From Candidatus Omnitrophota bacterium (GTDB lineage: Bacteria; Omnitrophota; Gorgyraeia; Aquiviventales; Aquiviventaceae): DNA of 27,759 nucleotides. The notes under the pieces are model-generated. The model was not told the DNA's origin, ran no database searches, and worked only from the letters and a program-made list of their open reading frames with translations. Positions 14,944 through 22,994 of this stretch are shown here, in pieces. A program made the position numbers and the translations under genes. Location of the stretch: assembly GCA_016206685.1 (NCBI GenBank), contig JACQRB010000038.1:1-27759 (forward strand). The letters run 5' to 3'. The number at the start of each line of letters is the position of its first letter. Position 1 is the stretch's first letter.

Positions 14944-17409
14944 TTAGGCGAACACCAGCGTCGCCCGCACCCCGCCCTCGGCTCGATTCCTGATGTCCAG
15001 CACGCCCCCATGCAACTCGACGATCTTGTTCGTGACGGTCAAGCCCAGGCCGGTGCCTTTGCCGGTCGCCTTGGTCGTGAAGAATGGGTCGAAGATCTTG
15101 GGGAGCTTGTCCTCCGGGATGCCCGTCCCGGTGTCCTCCACCTCGGCGACGATCACCGTCGCGCCCGTGAACGCCCGTCCCGGGTTCCTGGACGCCAGCG
15201 CGCGGCCCACCTCCGCCACAGGTTTGATCCCCGTGCGGACCGTGAGGGTCCCGCCGTTGGGCATGGCGTGCACGGCGTTGGTAAAGAGGTTGATGAGCGC
15301 CTGCTGGATCTTGCTGCCGTCCAGCTTCAGAGGGGGAAGCGAAGGCGCCAGCTCCCTCACGGCGGTCACATGGGCTTTGTCCAAGTCGTGCTTCACGAGC
15401 AGCAAAGACTGTTCGATCACGGCGTTGAGATCCTCGGCGCTCAGGTGCAGCTCGCCGGGCGCGGAGAAATCCAGCAGCCCCCGGATGACCGTATCGGCCC
15501 GTCGGACCGCCCCCTCCATGTCGTTCAAGACCATCCCGAGCGTGGGATCGCCGTTGGGGAGTTGCTTGGACAGATACGCGATGCCCATGAGGATAATCGC
15601 CAGGGGGTTTTTCACTTCATGGGCCACCCCGGCGGCCATCCGTCCGACGGACTCCATTTTCGCGGCCTGGATCAGCTGCAATTGGACCGCCTGCAGCTCC
15701 TCATGCGAGCGCCGGAGACTGGCATGGGCCTCTTGCAAGGAACGTTGCTGCTGTTCCAGGCTGTTCTTCGAGGTCTGGAGGTCTTCCAACAAGCTTTGGG
15801 TGACTTTTTCCCGGCGTGTCAGCTCGGTGTTGCTCGCCAGCGATTCTTCCGCCTTGCGATTCAGCTCGTCCTCGAGGCGCTTGTGTTCCGTGGTATCATG
15901 CTGAACCCCCACGTAGTTGAGGAGGTCCCCTTGTTCATCAAAGATCGGGGAGATGGAGAGCGTATTCCAGAACATCGTGCCGTCTTTCTTGTAGTTCCGG
16001 ATGACGACCTGGCACCCCCGCCGTTCACAAAGCGCCTTCCGCACTTCCGCCAGCCCCGGCTGGTCACGGTCATCGCGCGCCAGGAAGCGCAGGTTGCGAC
16101 CCAACGTTTCTTCTTCCGCGTAACCGGTCAACTGCTCAAAGCCCGGATTGCAGTAAATGACCGGATTGTCCGGTTGATGAGGGTCGGTAATGACCACGCC
16201 GTTGGTCGTGGCAGCCATGGCGCGATCGCGGGTGAGCAGATGCTCCTGCTGCGCGCGCAATTCGCTGGTCATCCGTTCAGTCAACCGAACCGCCCGAGCG
16301 CGGGAGGTCGTGAGGGCGTAGAACAGCCCGAACACCAGCCCGCTCATCAGGACACCGCTCAGCAGGATCCACGCCGGGAGGTGCCGTTGCGTCGGGTCCA
16401 ACCCAAACCCCGGTGCAGTCATGAAGTGCAGCGTCCACATCTCGCCGTAGACCTCCATGGCAAGCAACCGATGAAACGGGGAGGCGTGCTCTGCAGCCAG
16501 CTCGACGCGATGCGGGTTGGAGGCATACAGGCGGTGCTCCTCGAGCGAGGAGACCCGCCCGTGAAACGATTCAAACGTCACAATGTTCGTATCGAAGATC
16601 TCCAGGTCAACCTGCCCTTCTCCCACAACGGTCGGGTGAAGGACGGACGCAAAGAACGTCTCGGCATCCAGACCCCCCAAGATGAAGCCATGGAGCGCCG
16701 CCCGTCGCTCCTCCACGGTCTCATGCGGCAGATGGTTTCGATAGATGGGGACCGCCACCAAGAATCCGACGTCGTGCCCGCTCCCCGTCAGCAGGATCAT
16801 CCGCGGGCTCATGACGACTTGCCCGGTATCCCGGGCTCGCTCGAGGATGTGGCGGCGCAGGGGATCCGTGCCCAGATCAAATCCGAACACGCTCTCGTTG
16901 CGCTCATGCGGCTCCAGGTAGGTCACCACGAAATACTCCTCCCGCTCCCCCTCCGGCTGGATCGTGAAGGTTGGATAGCCGCCCGGACGCAGCGTGGTAT
17001 CCGCTCGGACCCGCTCGAGAAACGCCGCTTTATCAGCCTGCGGGACCCGCTCCACGAAGCCGATGCCGACCAAACCGGGAAGCGTGGCGAACGCCCCCTG
17101 CGCCCTGAGGAAGGCGGAAAACTCGTCTCGGTCCACCATTTTGCTGGCGGCGTACAACCCGCGGCCGCCGTTCAAGGCAGCCACCTGCGACTCAAGACGA
17201 GTCGTGAGCGCGTCCACGATCCCCTGGACCGCGTTTTGAAAATGCAGCGCGGCTTTCTCGTTGAGCGAACGCCTGACGTACCACCACCCAATGGCGGCGC
17301 CCGCGAGCAGGAGCCCCGCGATCACCACGGAGACCACGACGCCCCGGAGCGCCAGCCAGCGGCTGCGGAGCGGTGGTTGAGGGGTGTGGAGGCGCGTGGG
17401 GTCAGCCAT
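14944..17409 (-). CDS. CHASE - LOV-like PAS - histidine kinase
   Basis: This 821-residue membrane kinase has a first membrane segment at 22-45, a periplasmic CHASE domain (about 75-320, with 'LPGLVGIGFVERVP' and 'YFVVTYLEPHERN'), and a second membrane segment at 346-367. The PAS domain (about 395-510) looks like a LOV domain: 'GRNLRFL' at 437-443, 'NYKKDGTMFWN' at 472-482 and 'VGVQHDTTE' at 500-508. The photoactive Cys of LOV (NCRFL) is Leu440, while flavin-contacting N439, R441, N472, N482 and Q503 remain. A coiled coil (510-580) leads to HisKA with H597 in 'AHEVKNPL' and an HATPase with G1 DTGTG (759) and G2 GKGTGLGL (783-790). It overlaps the membrane sensor gene by eight bases. Kinase type is certain; flavin binding is inferred. 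Confidence 0.92.
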   Translation of the reverse strand: MADPTRLHTPQPPLRSRWLALRGVVVSVVIAGLLLAGAAIGWWYVRRSLNEKAALHFQNAVQGIVDALTTRLESQVAALNGGRGLYAASKMVDRDEFSAFLRAQGAFATLPGLVGIGFVERVPQADKAAFLERVRADTTLRPGGYPTFTIQPEGEREEYFVVTYLEPHERNESVFGFDLGTDPLRRHILERARDTGQVVMSPRMILLTGSGHDVGFLVAVPIYRNHLPHETVEERRAALHGFILGGLDAETFFASVLHPTVVGEGQVDLEIFDTNIVTFESFHGRVSSLEEHRLYASNPHRVELAAEHASPFHRLLAMEVYGEMWTLHFMTAPGFGLDPTQRHLPAWILLSGVLMSGLVFGLFYALTTSRARAVRLTERMTSELRAQQEHLLTRDRAMAATTNGVVITDPHQPDNPVIYCNPGFEQLTGYAEEETLGRNLRFLARDDRDQPGLAEVRKALCERRGCQVVIRNYKKDGTMFWNTLSISPIFDEQGDLLNYVGVQHDTTEHKRLEDELNRKAEESLASNTELTRREKVTQSLLEDLQTSKNSLEQQQRSLQEAHASLRRSHEELQAVQLQLIQAAKMESVGRMAAGVAHEVKNPLAIILMGIAYLSKQLPNGDPTLGMVLNDMEGAVRRADTVIRGLLDFSAPGELHLSAEDLNAVIEQSLLLVKHDLDKAHVTAVRELAPSLPPLKLDGSKIQQALINLFTNAVHAMPNGGTLTVRTGIKPVAEVGRALASRNPGRAFTGATVIVAEVEDTGTGIPEDKLPKIFDPFFTTKATGKGTGLGLTVTNKIVELHGGVLDIRNRAEGGVRATLVFA

Positions 17410-18235
17410 TGTCCGTCGAGTTGGGGATCTTGGCTTGCAGAACTTTCAACGCTTCTTTCAACTCGATGATCCGCTCCTCGCGGTCCATCATGACGGAGTT
17501 GAGCAGCTCAAGCTCCTTGATCTTGTCTTCAAGGGTGTCCTTGGCGTGTCGGAGTGCTTGGGTCCGTTCGTCCACGTGGGCTTCCAGGGTCCGGTTCGCC
17601 TCTTCCAGCGCCTCGGAGGCGTCCTGCAACCGCACTTCCCGCCCTGCGATGGCCCGCAGCTCCCGAATGCCCGTCCGACAGGACATGGTGAGGAAGATCG
17701 CTTCAAACGCCACCCAAAAGGCATGTTCGACCGACCGCCACATACTCGCCACCGGCACCCCGTAGACAGATAGGGGGAACCACGCCCCCAGGGCCAGATG
17801 GTCAAGGTACACCACGGCGCTGCCCGTGATCAACACGGTCCAATCCCGATAAAAGGCCAGCAGCGCCAGGGACCCGAAGACATGAAAATGGGTTTCGATG
17901 CGCCCGCCGGTCACATGGACCAGCAGCGCCGACTGGAGCATCTGCCCGACGGCGATCATGTGGCGGGTGTAGGGCGTGCCGGGCCGCCGCACGATCAGGT
18001 ACAGCGGATACGCCGCGAACAGCGCCCCCAGGAAGACGGCCACCAGGACGTGCTGGTGCACGGACCAGTACTGGGCGATCCAGGTCCTCGGCGACCAGAT
18101 CAGGGCGATCGCGATCCCAAAGAGCCACTGGCCGATGAGCAGCCAGAAGAACATCCGGTCGGTCCGGTGGATGATCTTGTCCAGATCCACGTGGAAGATC
18201 GCTTCGGCGCGGCCGGCGGCCGCCGGTGTCGTCAT
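17402..18235 (-). CDS. Kinase-less multi-pass membrane sensor with coiled coil
   Basis: This 277-residue protein has about six membrane segments between residues 29 and 186, then a long coiled coil (195-270). Conserved-looking His residues lie in or near the membrane: H107, H116 and H118 in 'RIETHFHVFGSLALLAFYRDW', and H146 in 'YLDHL'. I recognise this block from the N-terminal sensor halves of large hybrid kinases and some chemoreceptors, but know no settled name for it. The C-terminal 'ELELLNS...DREERIIELKEAL' resembles the linker that usually precedes a PAS or kinase domain, yet the protein ends there. It overlaps the RedB-like gene by four bases and the CHASE kinase by eight, so it probably signals through a partner. 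Heme or metal binding by the His residues is speculation. Confidence 0.75.
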   Translation of the reverse strand: MTTPAAAGRAEAIFHVDLDKIIHRTDRMFFWLLIGQWLFGIAIALIWSPRTWIAQYWSVHQHVLVAVFLGALFAAYPLYLIVRRPGTPYTRHMIAVGQMLQSALLVHVTGGRIETHFHVFGSLALLAFYRDWTVLITGSAVVYLDHLALGAWFPLSVYGVPVASMWRSVEHAFWVAFEAIFLTMSCRTGIRELRAIAGREVRLQDASEALEEANRTLEAHVDERTQALRHAKDTLEDKIKELELLNSVMMDREERIIELKEALKVLQAKIPNSTDNG

Positions 18236-18867
18236 GGGTCGGCTCCTGCAGTGGCTTCAGTCGTGGTCGCGACCAGCGGACAGCCGAACACCGGCGTCGG
18301 GTCAGCCTGCACCGATGAGTCATCGCCGGCCAACGCCACCGCGAAGCGCTGCACGCCCGGGTTGTCCCGCTCGCCGCCCCGCCGGTCGGTGATGCCGCCC
18401 CGGAAGATCTCCCGCCCTTGGGCGTCGTACGCCAGAATCGTTCCGGAGGTGAGTGCCCCGAAGCGCCACGCCTGCACGCCGCCGCGGTCAAACACGATGC
18501 GGGCCTCCGGCGCCGCGGCGCGGATCGTCTTGACGTACGCCGACTCCTCCCAGACCTGCCGATCCTTGGCGGCGAGCGGGACGAAGACCGCGGCGATGAG
18601 CTCGGCGCCCGGATGCGTCTCCACGGTCCGAAGCAGTTGCGCGATGGTCGCCCTGGTGCAGACGCAGCGGGGATGCACGAACGCCACGACCGTGGGCTTG
18701 TTCGGGTTGCGGATCAAGGCCGTGGAGTAGCTGTAGTCGGTCTCGGTGGGCCATCCGGCCCGCCGTGGCCCCAGGCGGCCCGGCTTGAAGTCGTAGCTCA
18801 TCATCACGTAGCTCATCGCCAGACATGTCGCGCCCCACACGATTCCGCTAAGCCATTGCGTCGTCAT
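18232..18867 (-). CDS. RedB-like thioredoxin-fold protein
   Basis: This 211-residue protein has an N-terminal membrane segment or uncleaved signal (about 7-24) and a thioredoxin-like domain with the motif HPRCVCTR (C68 and C70, a CxC active site). It also has 'AWRFGALTSGTILAYD' (about 133-148), 'FRGGITDRRGGERDN' and a C-terminal FGCPL with C196. This pattern matches proteins annotated as RedB, which I have seen beside membrane sensors like the one encoded next. The domain probably faces the periplasm. Four-base overlaps on both sides link it to the HTH gene upstream and the membrane sensor downstream, so it may report thiol redox state or metal to the sensor. No reaction has been established for the family to my knowledge. 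Confidence 0.75.
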   Translation of the reverse strand: MTTQWLSGIVWGATCLAMSYVMMSYDFKPGRLGPRRAGWPTETDYSYSTALIRNPNKPTVVAFVHPRCVCTRATIAQLLRTVETHPGAELIAAVFVPLAAKDRQVWEESAYVKTIRAAAPEARIVFDRGGVQAWRFGALTSGTILAYDAQGREIFRGGITDRRGGERDNPGVQRFAVALAGDDSSVQADPTPVFGCPLVATTTEATAGADP

Positions 18868-19076
18868 CGTCGGCGCCTCTGATCCTCGGCTTTCAACTGC
18901 TTGATCGTGACCTGGTCGGCGACCCAGGACTCAAGCATCGCTCGGCTGAAGCGCCACTGGACGCCCACCTTGAACCCCGGCAACGCCCCCCGCTGCGCCA
19001 GCCGGTAGACGGTGGTCGGATTCACCCCGAAGCGCTTCGCGACGTCTTCAACGCTCAGATAGGATTTCTCGATCAT
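18864..19076 (-). CDS. Excisionase/MerR-type helix-turn-helix protein
   Basis: This 70-residue protein has a winged helix-turn-helix of the excisionase family: 'YLSVEDVAKRFGVNPTTVYRLAQRGALPGFKVG' style, then the wing 'QWRFSRAMLESWV', and a basic tail ending in RRRR. The ATG at 19076 has GGGAG five to nine bases upstream; the open frame continues further back but lacks homology-like features. It is the first gene of the long minus-strand unit and overlaps the RedB-like gene by four bases. No integrase or phage gene is near, so a regulator of this operon or of the divergent kinase is more likely than an excisionase. Confidence 0.82.
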   Translation of the reverse strand: MIEKSYLSVEDVAKRFGVNPTTVYRLAQRGALPGFKVGVQWRFSRAMLESWVADQVTIKQLKAEDQRRRR

Positions 19077-19135
19077 CGTGCTCCCGACACTAAAACGCCC
19101 ATCCGCAGTGGATAGGCTTTCCGGTTCTAGAAGAA

Positions 19136-19152
19136 GCAACAGGCTCTGTTGC
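19136..19152 (-). promoter_or_regulatory. Leader hairpin upstream of the long minus-strand unit
   Basis: A perfect seven-base stem GCAACAG/CTGTTGC with a three-base loop lies in the divergent intergenic region. On the minus strand it is followed by TTCTTCT. Further upstream a perfect -35-like TTGACA lies at 19194-19189, although no good -10 at the usual distance is visible. The hairpin could be a weak attenuator or an operator for the HTH protein. Function is uncertain. Confidence 0.35.
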
Positions 19153-19210
19153 GCGTATACCTCAAGCATGCCTGACCGCCGCCACCGCTGTCAAGCTATT
19201 CACGCGCCCT

Positions 19211-19266
19211 GCCACTCTTGGCGAACAGTGGCGAAGGGCAGTTTTTCAGTCTATAATCTTCTCACC
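19211..19266 (+). promoter_or_regulatory. Promoter of the GAF kinase, possibly leaderless, with tandem repeats
   Basis: A perfect TATAAT lies at 19252-19257, only nine bases before the ATG at 19267, so transcription would start within a few bases of the start codon. No Shine-Dalgarno is present between them. There is no recognisable -35. Instead the direct repeat TGGCGAA occurs at 19219-19225 and 19229-19235, exactly one helical turn apart, overlapping an inverted repeat GCCACT/AGTGGC (19211-19216 and 19227-19232). This fits an activator-dependent promoter. The call is by eye. Confidence 0.5.
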
Positions 19267-20532
19267 ATGATAGAACCCAGCCGGGCGGAGCTCAAATACC
19301 TCGTGGAACGGCAGCGGGAAGAAATCAAGACCGTCAATGAGGTCGCCAGGCTCCTGAGCACGACGACCGATCCCGATGAGATCATCCGCCTGGTCGCCTC
19401 GTACCTGCGGCAGACGTTCCCGCTCGCCCTCTGCGGGGTGCTCCTCAGCGCCCAGCGCAAGCTCCACGTGATTCAATTCGCGAAGATTTCCCAGGTTGAC
19501 GTGGCCACCGCCATCCGGGACATCTGCGCGAAAGCCAGCGAGCAGCTGGCCAAGCCGATGGAGGCGCACACGCTCACCCGCGTGGTGGAAGACCAATCTG
19601 CCGGGGCCGGGCAGTGGGTCCAGGCCTCGGTGGGCTACCTGCGCTCTCACCACTTCGCGCCGCTGGCGGCGGACGGGCAGACCGTGGGTCTCTTAAGCGT
19701 CTTCAGCGGCAAAGCCGAGGCGTTCACCAACGACGAACAACATGTCATTGACATCGTCGCCTCGCAGCTCAGGGCCGCGCTGCGCAACGCCTTCCTCCTC
19801 GACGAGCTGCGACGGGCGAACGAGCTCAAGAACGAGCTGTTGATGGTCATCTCGCATGAGCTGCGCATTCCGCTCACGTCAATCCAGGAGGGAGTGAGCC
19901 TCATCCTCGACGGCTCCTTGGGCACGGTCAACGCCGAGCAGCAGGAGTTTCTCAAGACCGTGGACACCAACGCCGACCGGCTCCAGGCCCTGGTCGAGAA
20001 AGTCGTGACGGCCACCCGGCTGGTCACCGCTCAGCTCGCCTATACGTATGAGGAGCTTGAGCTCGCCACGCTCCTTCAGGAGCTCGAAGGGTTGCTCCGG
20101 CCGCTGGCCGAGCAGCAACAGGTGCGGCTGTCGCTGACGGCCGGCGGCGGCTCGACGGCCTTCCGGGGTGATGGCAAACATCTCACCCAGGCGCTGCGGT
20201 ATGTGGTCGAGAACGCGATCCAAGCCAGCCGACCCGGAGGACAGGTGACCGTTGAGGGGACCCCCACGCCGCGCGGTCTGGACATCCATGTGAGCGACAC
20301 GGGCGCGGGGATTCCGCCCGACGCGTTGCCGACCCTCTTTGAGCGGTTCCGGTTCGTCGGAGGCGTGGATAATCGCAAAACAGGAGGATTGGGCCTGGGC
20401 TTGTTTATCGCGAAGGCGATCGTGACGGCGCACGGCGGCACGATCCAACTCGAAACCCAGGTGAGTCAGGGGACGCGCGTGACGATCTCGCTTCCCAAGA
20501 CCCCGCCGGAGCCCGAGCAAGCCCAGGCGTAG
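19267..20532 (+). CDS. GAF-domain sensor histidine kinase
   Basis: This 421-residue soluble kinase is the only confident plus-strand gene of the window. Residues about 20-180 form a GAF-type sensor domain; HisKA has H197 in 'ISHELRIPL'; the HATPase has an N box around N316, G1 D344-TGAG and G2 GGLGLGL at 373-379. It has no membrane segment. The start at 19267 was chosen because the frame upstream is not protein-like and a -10 box immediately precedes the ATG. It has no adjacent receiver of its own on this strand and ends three bases before the stop of the convergent secretion operon. It may feed the receivers of the divergent operon. Confidence 0.88.
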   Translation: MIEPSRAELKYLVERQREEIKTVNEVARLLSTTTDPDEIIRLVASYLRQTFPLALCGVLLSAQRKLHVIQFAKISQVDVATAIRDICAKASEQLAKPMEAHTLTRVVEDQSAGAGQWVQASVGYLRSHHFAPLAADGQTVGLLSVFSGKAEAFTNDEQHVIDIVASQLRAALRNAFLLDELRRANELKNELLMVISHELRIPLTSIQEGVSLILDGSLGTVNAEQQEFLKTVDTNADRLQALVEKVVTATRLVTAQLAYTYEELELATLLQELEGLLRPLAEQQQVRLSLTAGGGSTAFRGDGKHLTQALRYVVENAIQASRPGGQVTVEGTPTPRGLDIHVSDTGAGIPPDALPTLFERFRFVGGVDNRKTGGLGLGLFIAKAIVTAHGGTIQLETQVSQGTRVTISLPKTPPEPEQAQA

Positions 20533-20535
20533 GGG

Positions 20536-20901
20536 TTACGGTTGGGCGGGTTCTGAGGAGGAGCGCAGGCGTCCCTGCTCTTTGACGGCTTCTTCCAGCA
20601 CGCGCAGCCGCAGATCGAACGAGCCCAGTTGTTGCTCGAGCACCCGCAGCCGGGCGTCGAAACCGGACAGTTTCCGGGAGAGGTATTCCTCCACAGGAAT
20701 GGGCGCCACCACCGCGCCGCGCTTTTCGACCGGCCAGTCTGAGGGGAGCCGGAAGCGCAACCCCTCTTCGGTTTTCACCACCCCTGAGGAGCGTTCCCCG
20801 CGCTGATCGTCGGCCGCACGGCCGGCAGTCGTCCAGAGCAGGCTCATGACGACAATGAGAAGTCCTTCCAGCATCCACCCGAAGGACGGCCGTCGTCTCA
20901 T
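20536..20901 (-). CDS. Small exported coiled-coil protein, function unknown
   Basis: This 121-residue protein has a signal peptide or N-terminal anchor (about residues 8-29, ending TTAGRAA), a short middle region with 'RFRLPSDWPVEKRG', and a C-terminal heptad-like helix (about 72-115) with two similar units 'FDARLRVLEQQLGS' and 'FDLRLRVLEEAVKE'. I do not recognise a family. It is the last gene of the T2SS-like operon, overlapping the GspM-like gene by four bases, so it is presumably a periplasmic accessory of that system. Its place corresponds to that of GspB/C or PilP-like linkers in other operons, but sequence support for that is lacking. Confidence 0.7.
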   Translation of the reverse strand: MRRRPSFGWMLEGLLIVVMSLLWTTAGRAADDQRGERSSGVVKTEEGLRFRLPSDWPVEKRGAVVAPIPVEEYLSRKLSGFDARLRVLEQQLGSFDLRLRVLEEAVKEQGRLRSSSEPAQP

Positions 20902-21485
20902 GTGTCCCCCGCCGATGTTGCAGGAGCTTGGCCGCTGTGGTTGACCCGGCTCGTCAGACGCAACGAGCCCTGCACTTGGCTGGAACCCTCTTCCATGCGC
21001 GCGACGGTCGCGCGCTCCACCTCAAACAACGACCGCGAGGCCTGGAGCAAGTACACAAAGTGCACCCACTCCTGGAGCGAGCCTTTATATTCCACTTCAA
21101 TGGCGAAGGTTGGGGAGGCTTCCTCAGTCGTCTCTCCCAGCGGCTTGACCTGTCCCAGCGAGACGCCGCTGCGGCTGCCCAGCGTCTCAATCTCGCGCAA
21201 CAGGGACGCCATGTCAGGCTCCGAGGATTGATCCAGTCGGAGGTATTCCTGATACGCCTGGGCTTGCCCCAAGATCCGGGGTTTTCGGCGAATCAGCTCG
21301 CGATCGTTGCGGATCATCTCCTCCAGTCGTTGGACCTCCTGGTGGATCGTGCGCGTGTGACGCAGCCAGGGACCCAAGACCCCGCGGTCCAACGCCATGA
21401 CCGACATGACCAGGATGCCCGCCATCGCCAAGAGGCGCTCCCGGCGTGACAGACTCGACAGCGACGGCACGGCCAGGCGTTTCAT
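20898..21485 (-). CDS. gspM: GspM/PilO-like secretion protein
   Basis: This 195-residue bitopic protein has a cytoplasmic start, a membrane segment at about 17-36, a coiled coil (40-80), and a periplasmic ferredoxin-like domain with 'YKGSLQEWVHFVYLLQASRSLFEVERATV', the PilO/GspM-type core. It overlaps the GspL-like gene by four bases upstream and the small exported protein by four downstream. It would pair with the PilN-like half of the GspL-like protein in the inner membrane. It parallels the PilO-like gene at 2366-2947, so this window holds two separate versions of the alignment complex. The GspM symbol is by position and architecture. Confidence 0.78.
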   Translation of the reverse strand: MKRLAVPSLSSLSRRERLLAMAGILVMSVMALDRGVLGPWLRHTRTIHQEVQRLEEMIRNDRELIRRKPRILGQAQAYQEYLRLDQSSEPDMASLLREIETLGSRSGVSLGQVKPLGETTEEASPTFAIEVEYKGSLQEWVHFVYLLQASRSLFEVERATVARMEEGSSQVQGSLRLTSRVNHSGQAPATSAGDT

Positions 21486-22990
21486 GACGGCTCACCCTGA
21501 CGAGTCTCCGCCGGTTGTCCTGAGGCCACGGAACAGATAATCTCGAACTCCGTGACATCCTGATCGTTGACCTTGCGTTTGGCCGCCCGCTTCACTTCCA
21601 CATTGGCAAAGAGCGGGGAGCGCTTCAATTCCCTGGTGAAATCATACACCTTGGGAATCTCTTCCGACACCCCCTTCAGGAGGAGCTGCCCATCGGCTTT
21701 CGTGAAGGTGAGCGAATCCCATTGGATCGCGGAGGGCGTGCGACGGCTCAGCTCGGCCACGGCGTCCAATAACCGGCCCCGTCCCTGGAACCAGTCCTGC
21801 ACGAATTCCAGCTGCCCCAAGATCTCTTGCAGGGGCTGGGCCTGCGCCGCCGTCTGCTGATACTCACGCGCCAACCTGGCCCGATAGCGCTCATGCTTGA
21901 TGGCCTTGCCGATCACCAGGCACGAGACCAGCAGCAGGATGCCGACCACTTGACACCCCAACCCGACCAATCGCCTGGCCCGCACCTCAAAGGCCCGATG
22001 CAGCCTCAAGGCGTTGGGCGTCAGATCGATGGCGCTCGGCCGCAAGGCCAACCCCATCAGGCCGGCGAAGGAGACGCGGGCGAGCGCCTCCTGGTCCTTG
22101 AGCACCCCCTCGGCCACAGGCCCGCATTCAAACTGGGGGACCACGCTGGTCGGGATGCCTAAGCTGCTCTGCACGCGTTGCGCCAACTCGGGCAAGCGTC
22201 CGGCTTGCCCGGTGAGGACGGCGCGCTCGACGGCCAGGTTGAACCCTTCCGCCTCAAACGTCTCCAACGAGCGTTGGAATTCCTCGACGAGCTTGGCGAT
22301 CCCGTCGTCCGCTTCCTGCGTCAACTGCGCCACCCCGACGGTGAGGCTCCGATGGAAGTAGGGCTTGCCGTCGTTGAGGATGACCAAGGAGGTGGTGACG
22401 CTGTCCACCTCCGCCACCAAGACCACGCCCCGGCTCCCTCGCCCCTGGGCCATCTGAAACCAGTTCACCAGCCCCTCGAGCTCAAACCCCGCGCGCTCCA
22501 GCGGCCATCCCATGCCGTCAACGAGCTTCAACCCTCGATGGACGATGTCTTGATGGGACAGGACCAGGAGCACGCGCGAGTAGCCGGCGCGATCCGTCTC
22601 AATGACCTGGAAGTCGGTCAGAATCTCTTCCTTGGCGTAGGGGGTGTGCTTTTCGGCTTGCAGCTCGACGATATCCCGGATTTCTTTTGAATCGGTGGAG
22701 GGCAGCGTAAACAGCCGCGTCGTCGTCAAGTGAGAGGGATTGGCGATGAGGACGGTCCCCGGCTGCAGCGGCCCGCAGGCCTGCCGCAGCCAGGCGATGA
22801 TCTCCTCATCACTCATCCCCTCAATGGGGTGCGCCAGGAGCGCCGTGATCGTCCGTGTCAGCCGCGACCCCTCGGCATGCAGGAGCTTGAGCCACCGGCC
22901 ATCCACGTACAGCACGGTCAGGCCTGGAGCGCCTTTCGGCATCCAGCGTCTCAGTCGTCCCGCAAGATCTGCCAGCGGCATGAACGCCAT
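21482..22990 (-). CDS. gspL: GspL-like protein (PilM-like plus PilN-like halves)
   Basis: This 502-residue protein has an actin-like PilM/GspL cytoplasmic half at about 20-320, though diverged: the phosphate-1 motif reads 'VLYVDGRWLKLL' instead of the glycine-rich form. An 'IDLTPNALRLHR' motif at 321-332, a membrane segment at 341-361 and a periplasmic ferredoxin-like half (to 502) follow. This is the classic GspL layout and mirrors the PilM-PilN fusion at 3054-4730. The weakened nucleotide motifs suggest that, like GspL, it does not hydrolyse ATP but docks GspE. Four-base overlap with GspM; it starts four bases after the GspK-like gene. Confidence 0.83.
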   Translation of the reverse strand: MAFMPLADLAGRLRRWMPKGAPGLTVLYVDGRWLKLLHAEGSRLTRTITALLAHPIEGMSDEEIIAWLRQACGPLQPGTVLIANPSHLTTTRLFTLPSTDSKEIRDIVELQAEKHTPYAKEEILTDFQVIETDRAGYSRVLLVLSHQDIVHRGLKLVDGMGWPLERAGFELEGLVNWFQMAQGRGSRGVVLVAEVDSVTTSLVILNDGKPYFHRSLTVGVAQLTQEADDGIAKLVEEFQRSLETFEAEGFNLAVERAVLTGQAGRLPELAQRVQSSLGIPTSVVPQFECGPVAEGVLKDQEALARVSFAGLMGLALRPSAIDLTPNALRLHRAFEVRARRLVGLGCQVVGILLLVSCLVIGKAIKHERYRARLAREYQQTAAQAQPLQEILGQLEFVQDWFQGRGRLLDAVAELSRRTPSAIQWDSLTFTKADGQLLLKGVSEEIPKVYDFTRELKRSPLFANVEVKRAAKRKVNDQDVTEFEIICSVASGQPAETRQGEPS

Positions 22991-22994
22991 CGCC

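Noticed and set aside
15010..17469. Plus-strand open frame of about 819 codons opposite the CHASE kinase
   Set aside because: Same reason: composition is that of a frame complementary to a real GC-rich gene, with no recognisable domain.
19189..19194. TTGACA on the minus strand as the -35 of the long unit
   Set aside because: The hexamer is perfect but no acceptable -10 lies 16-18 bases downstream, so I do not call a promoter.
20521..20550. Possible bidirectional terminator between the convergent GAF kinase and T2SS operon
   Set aside because: Only a five-base GCCCA/TGGGC pairing with a long loop and no T run can be seen.
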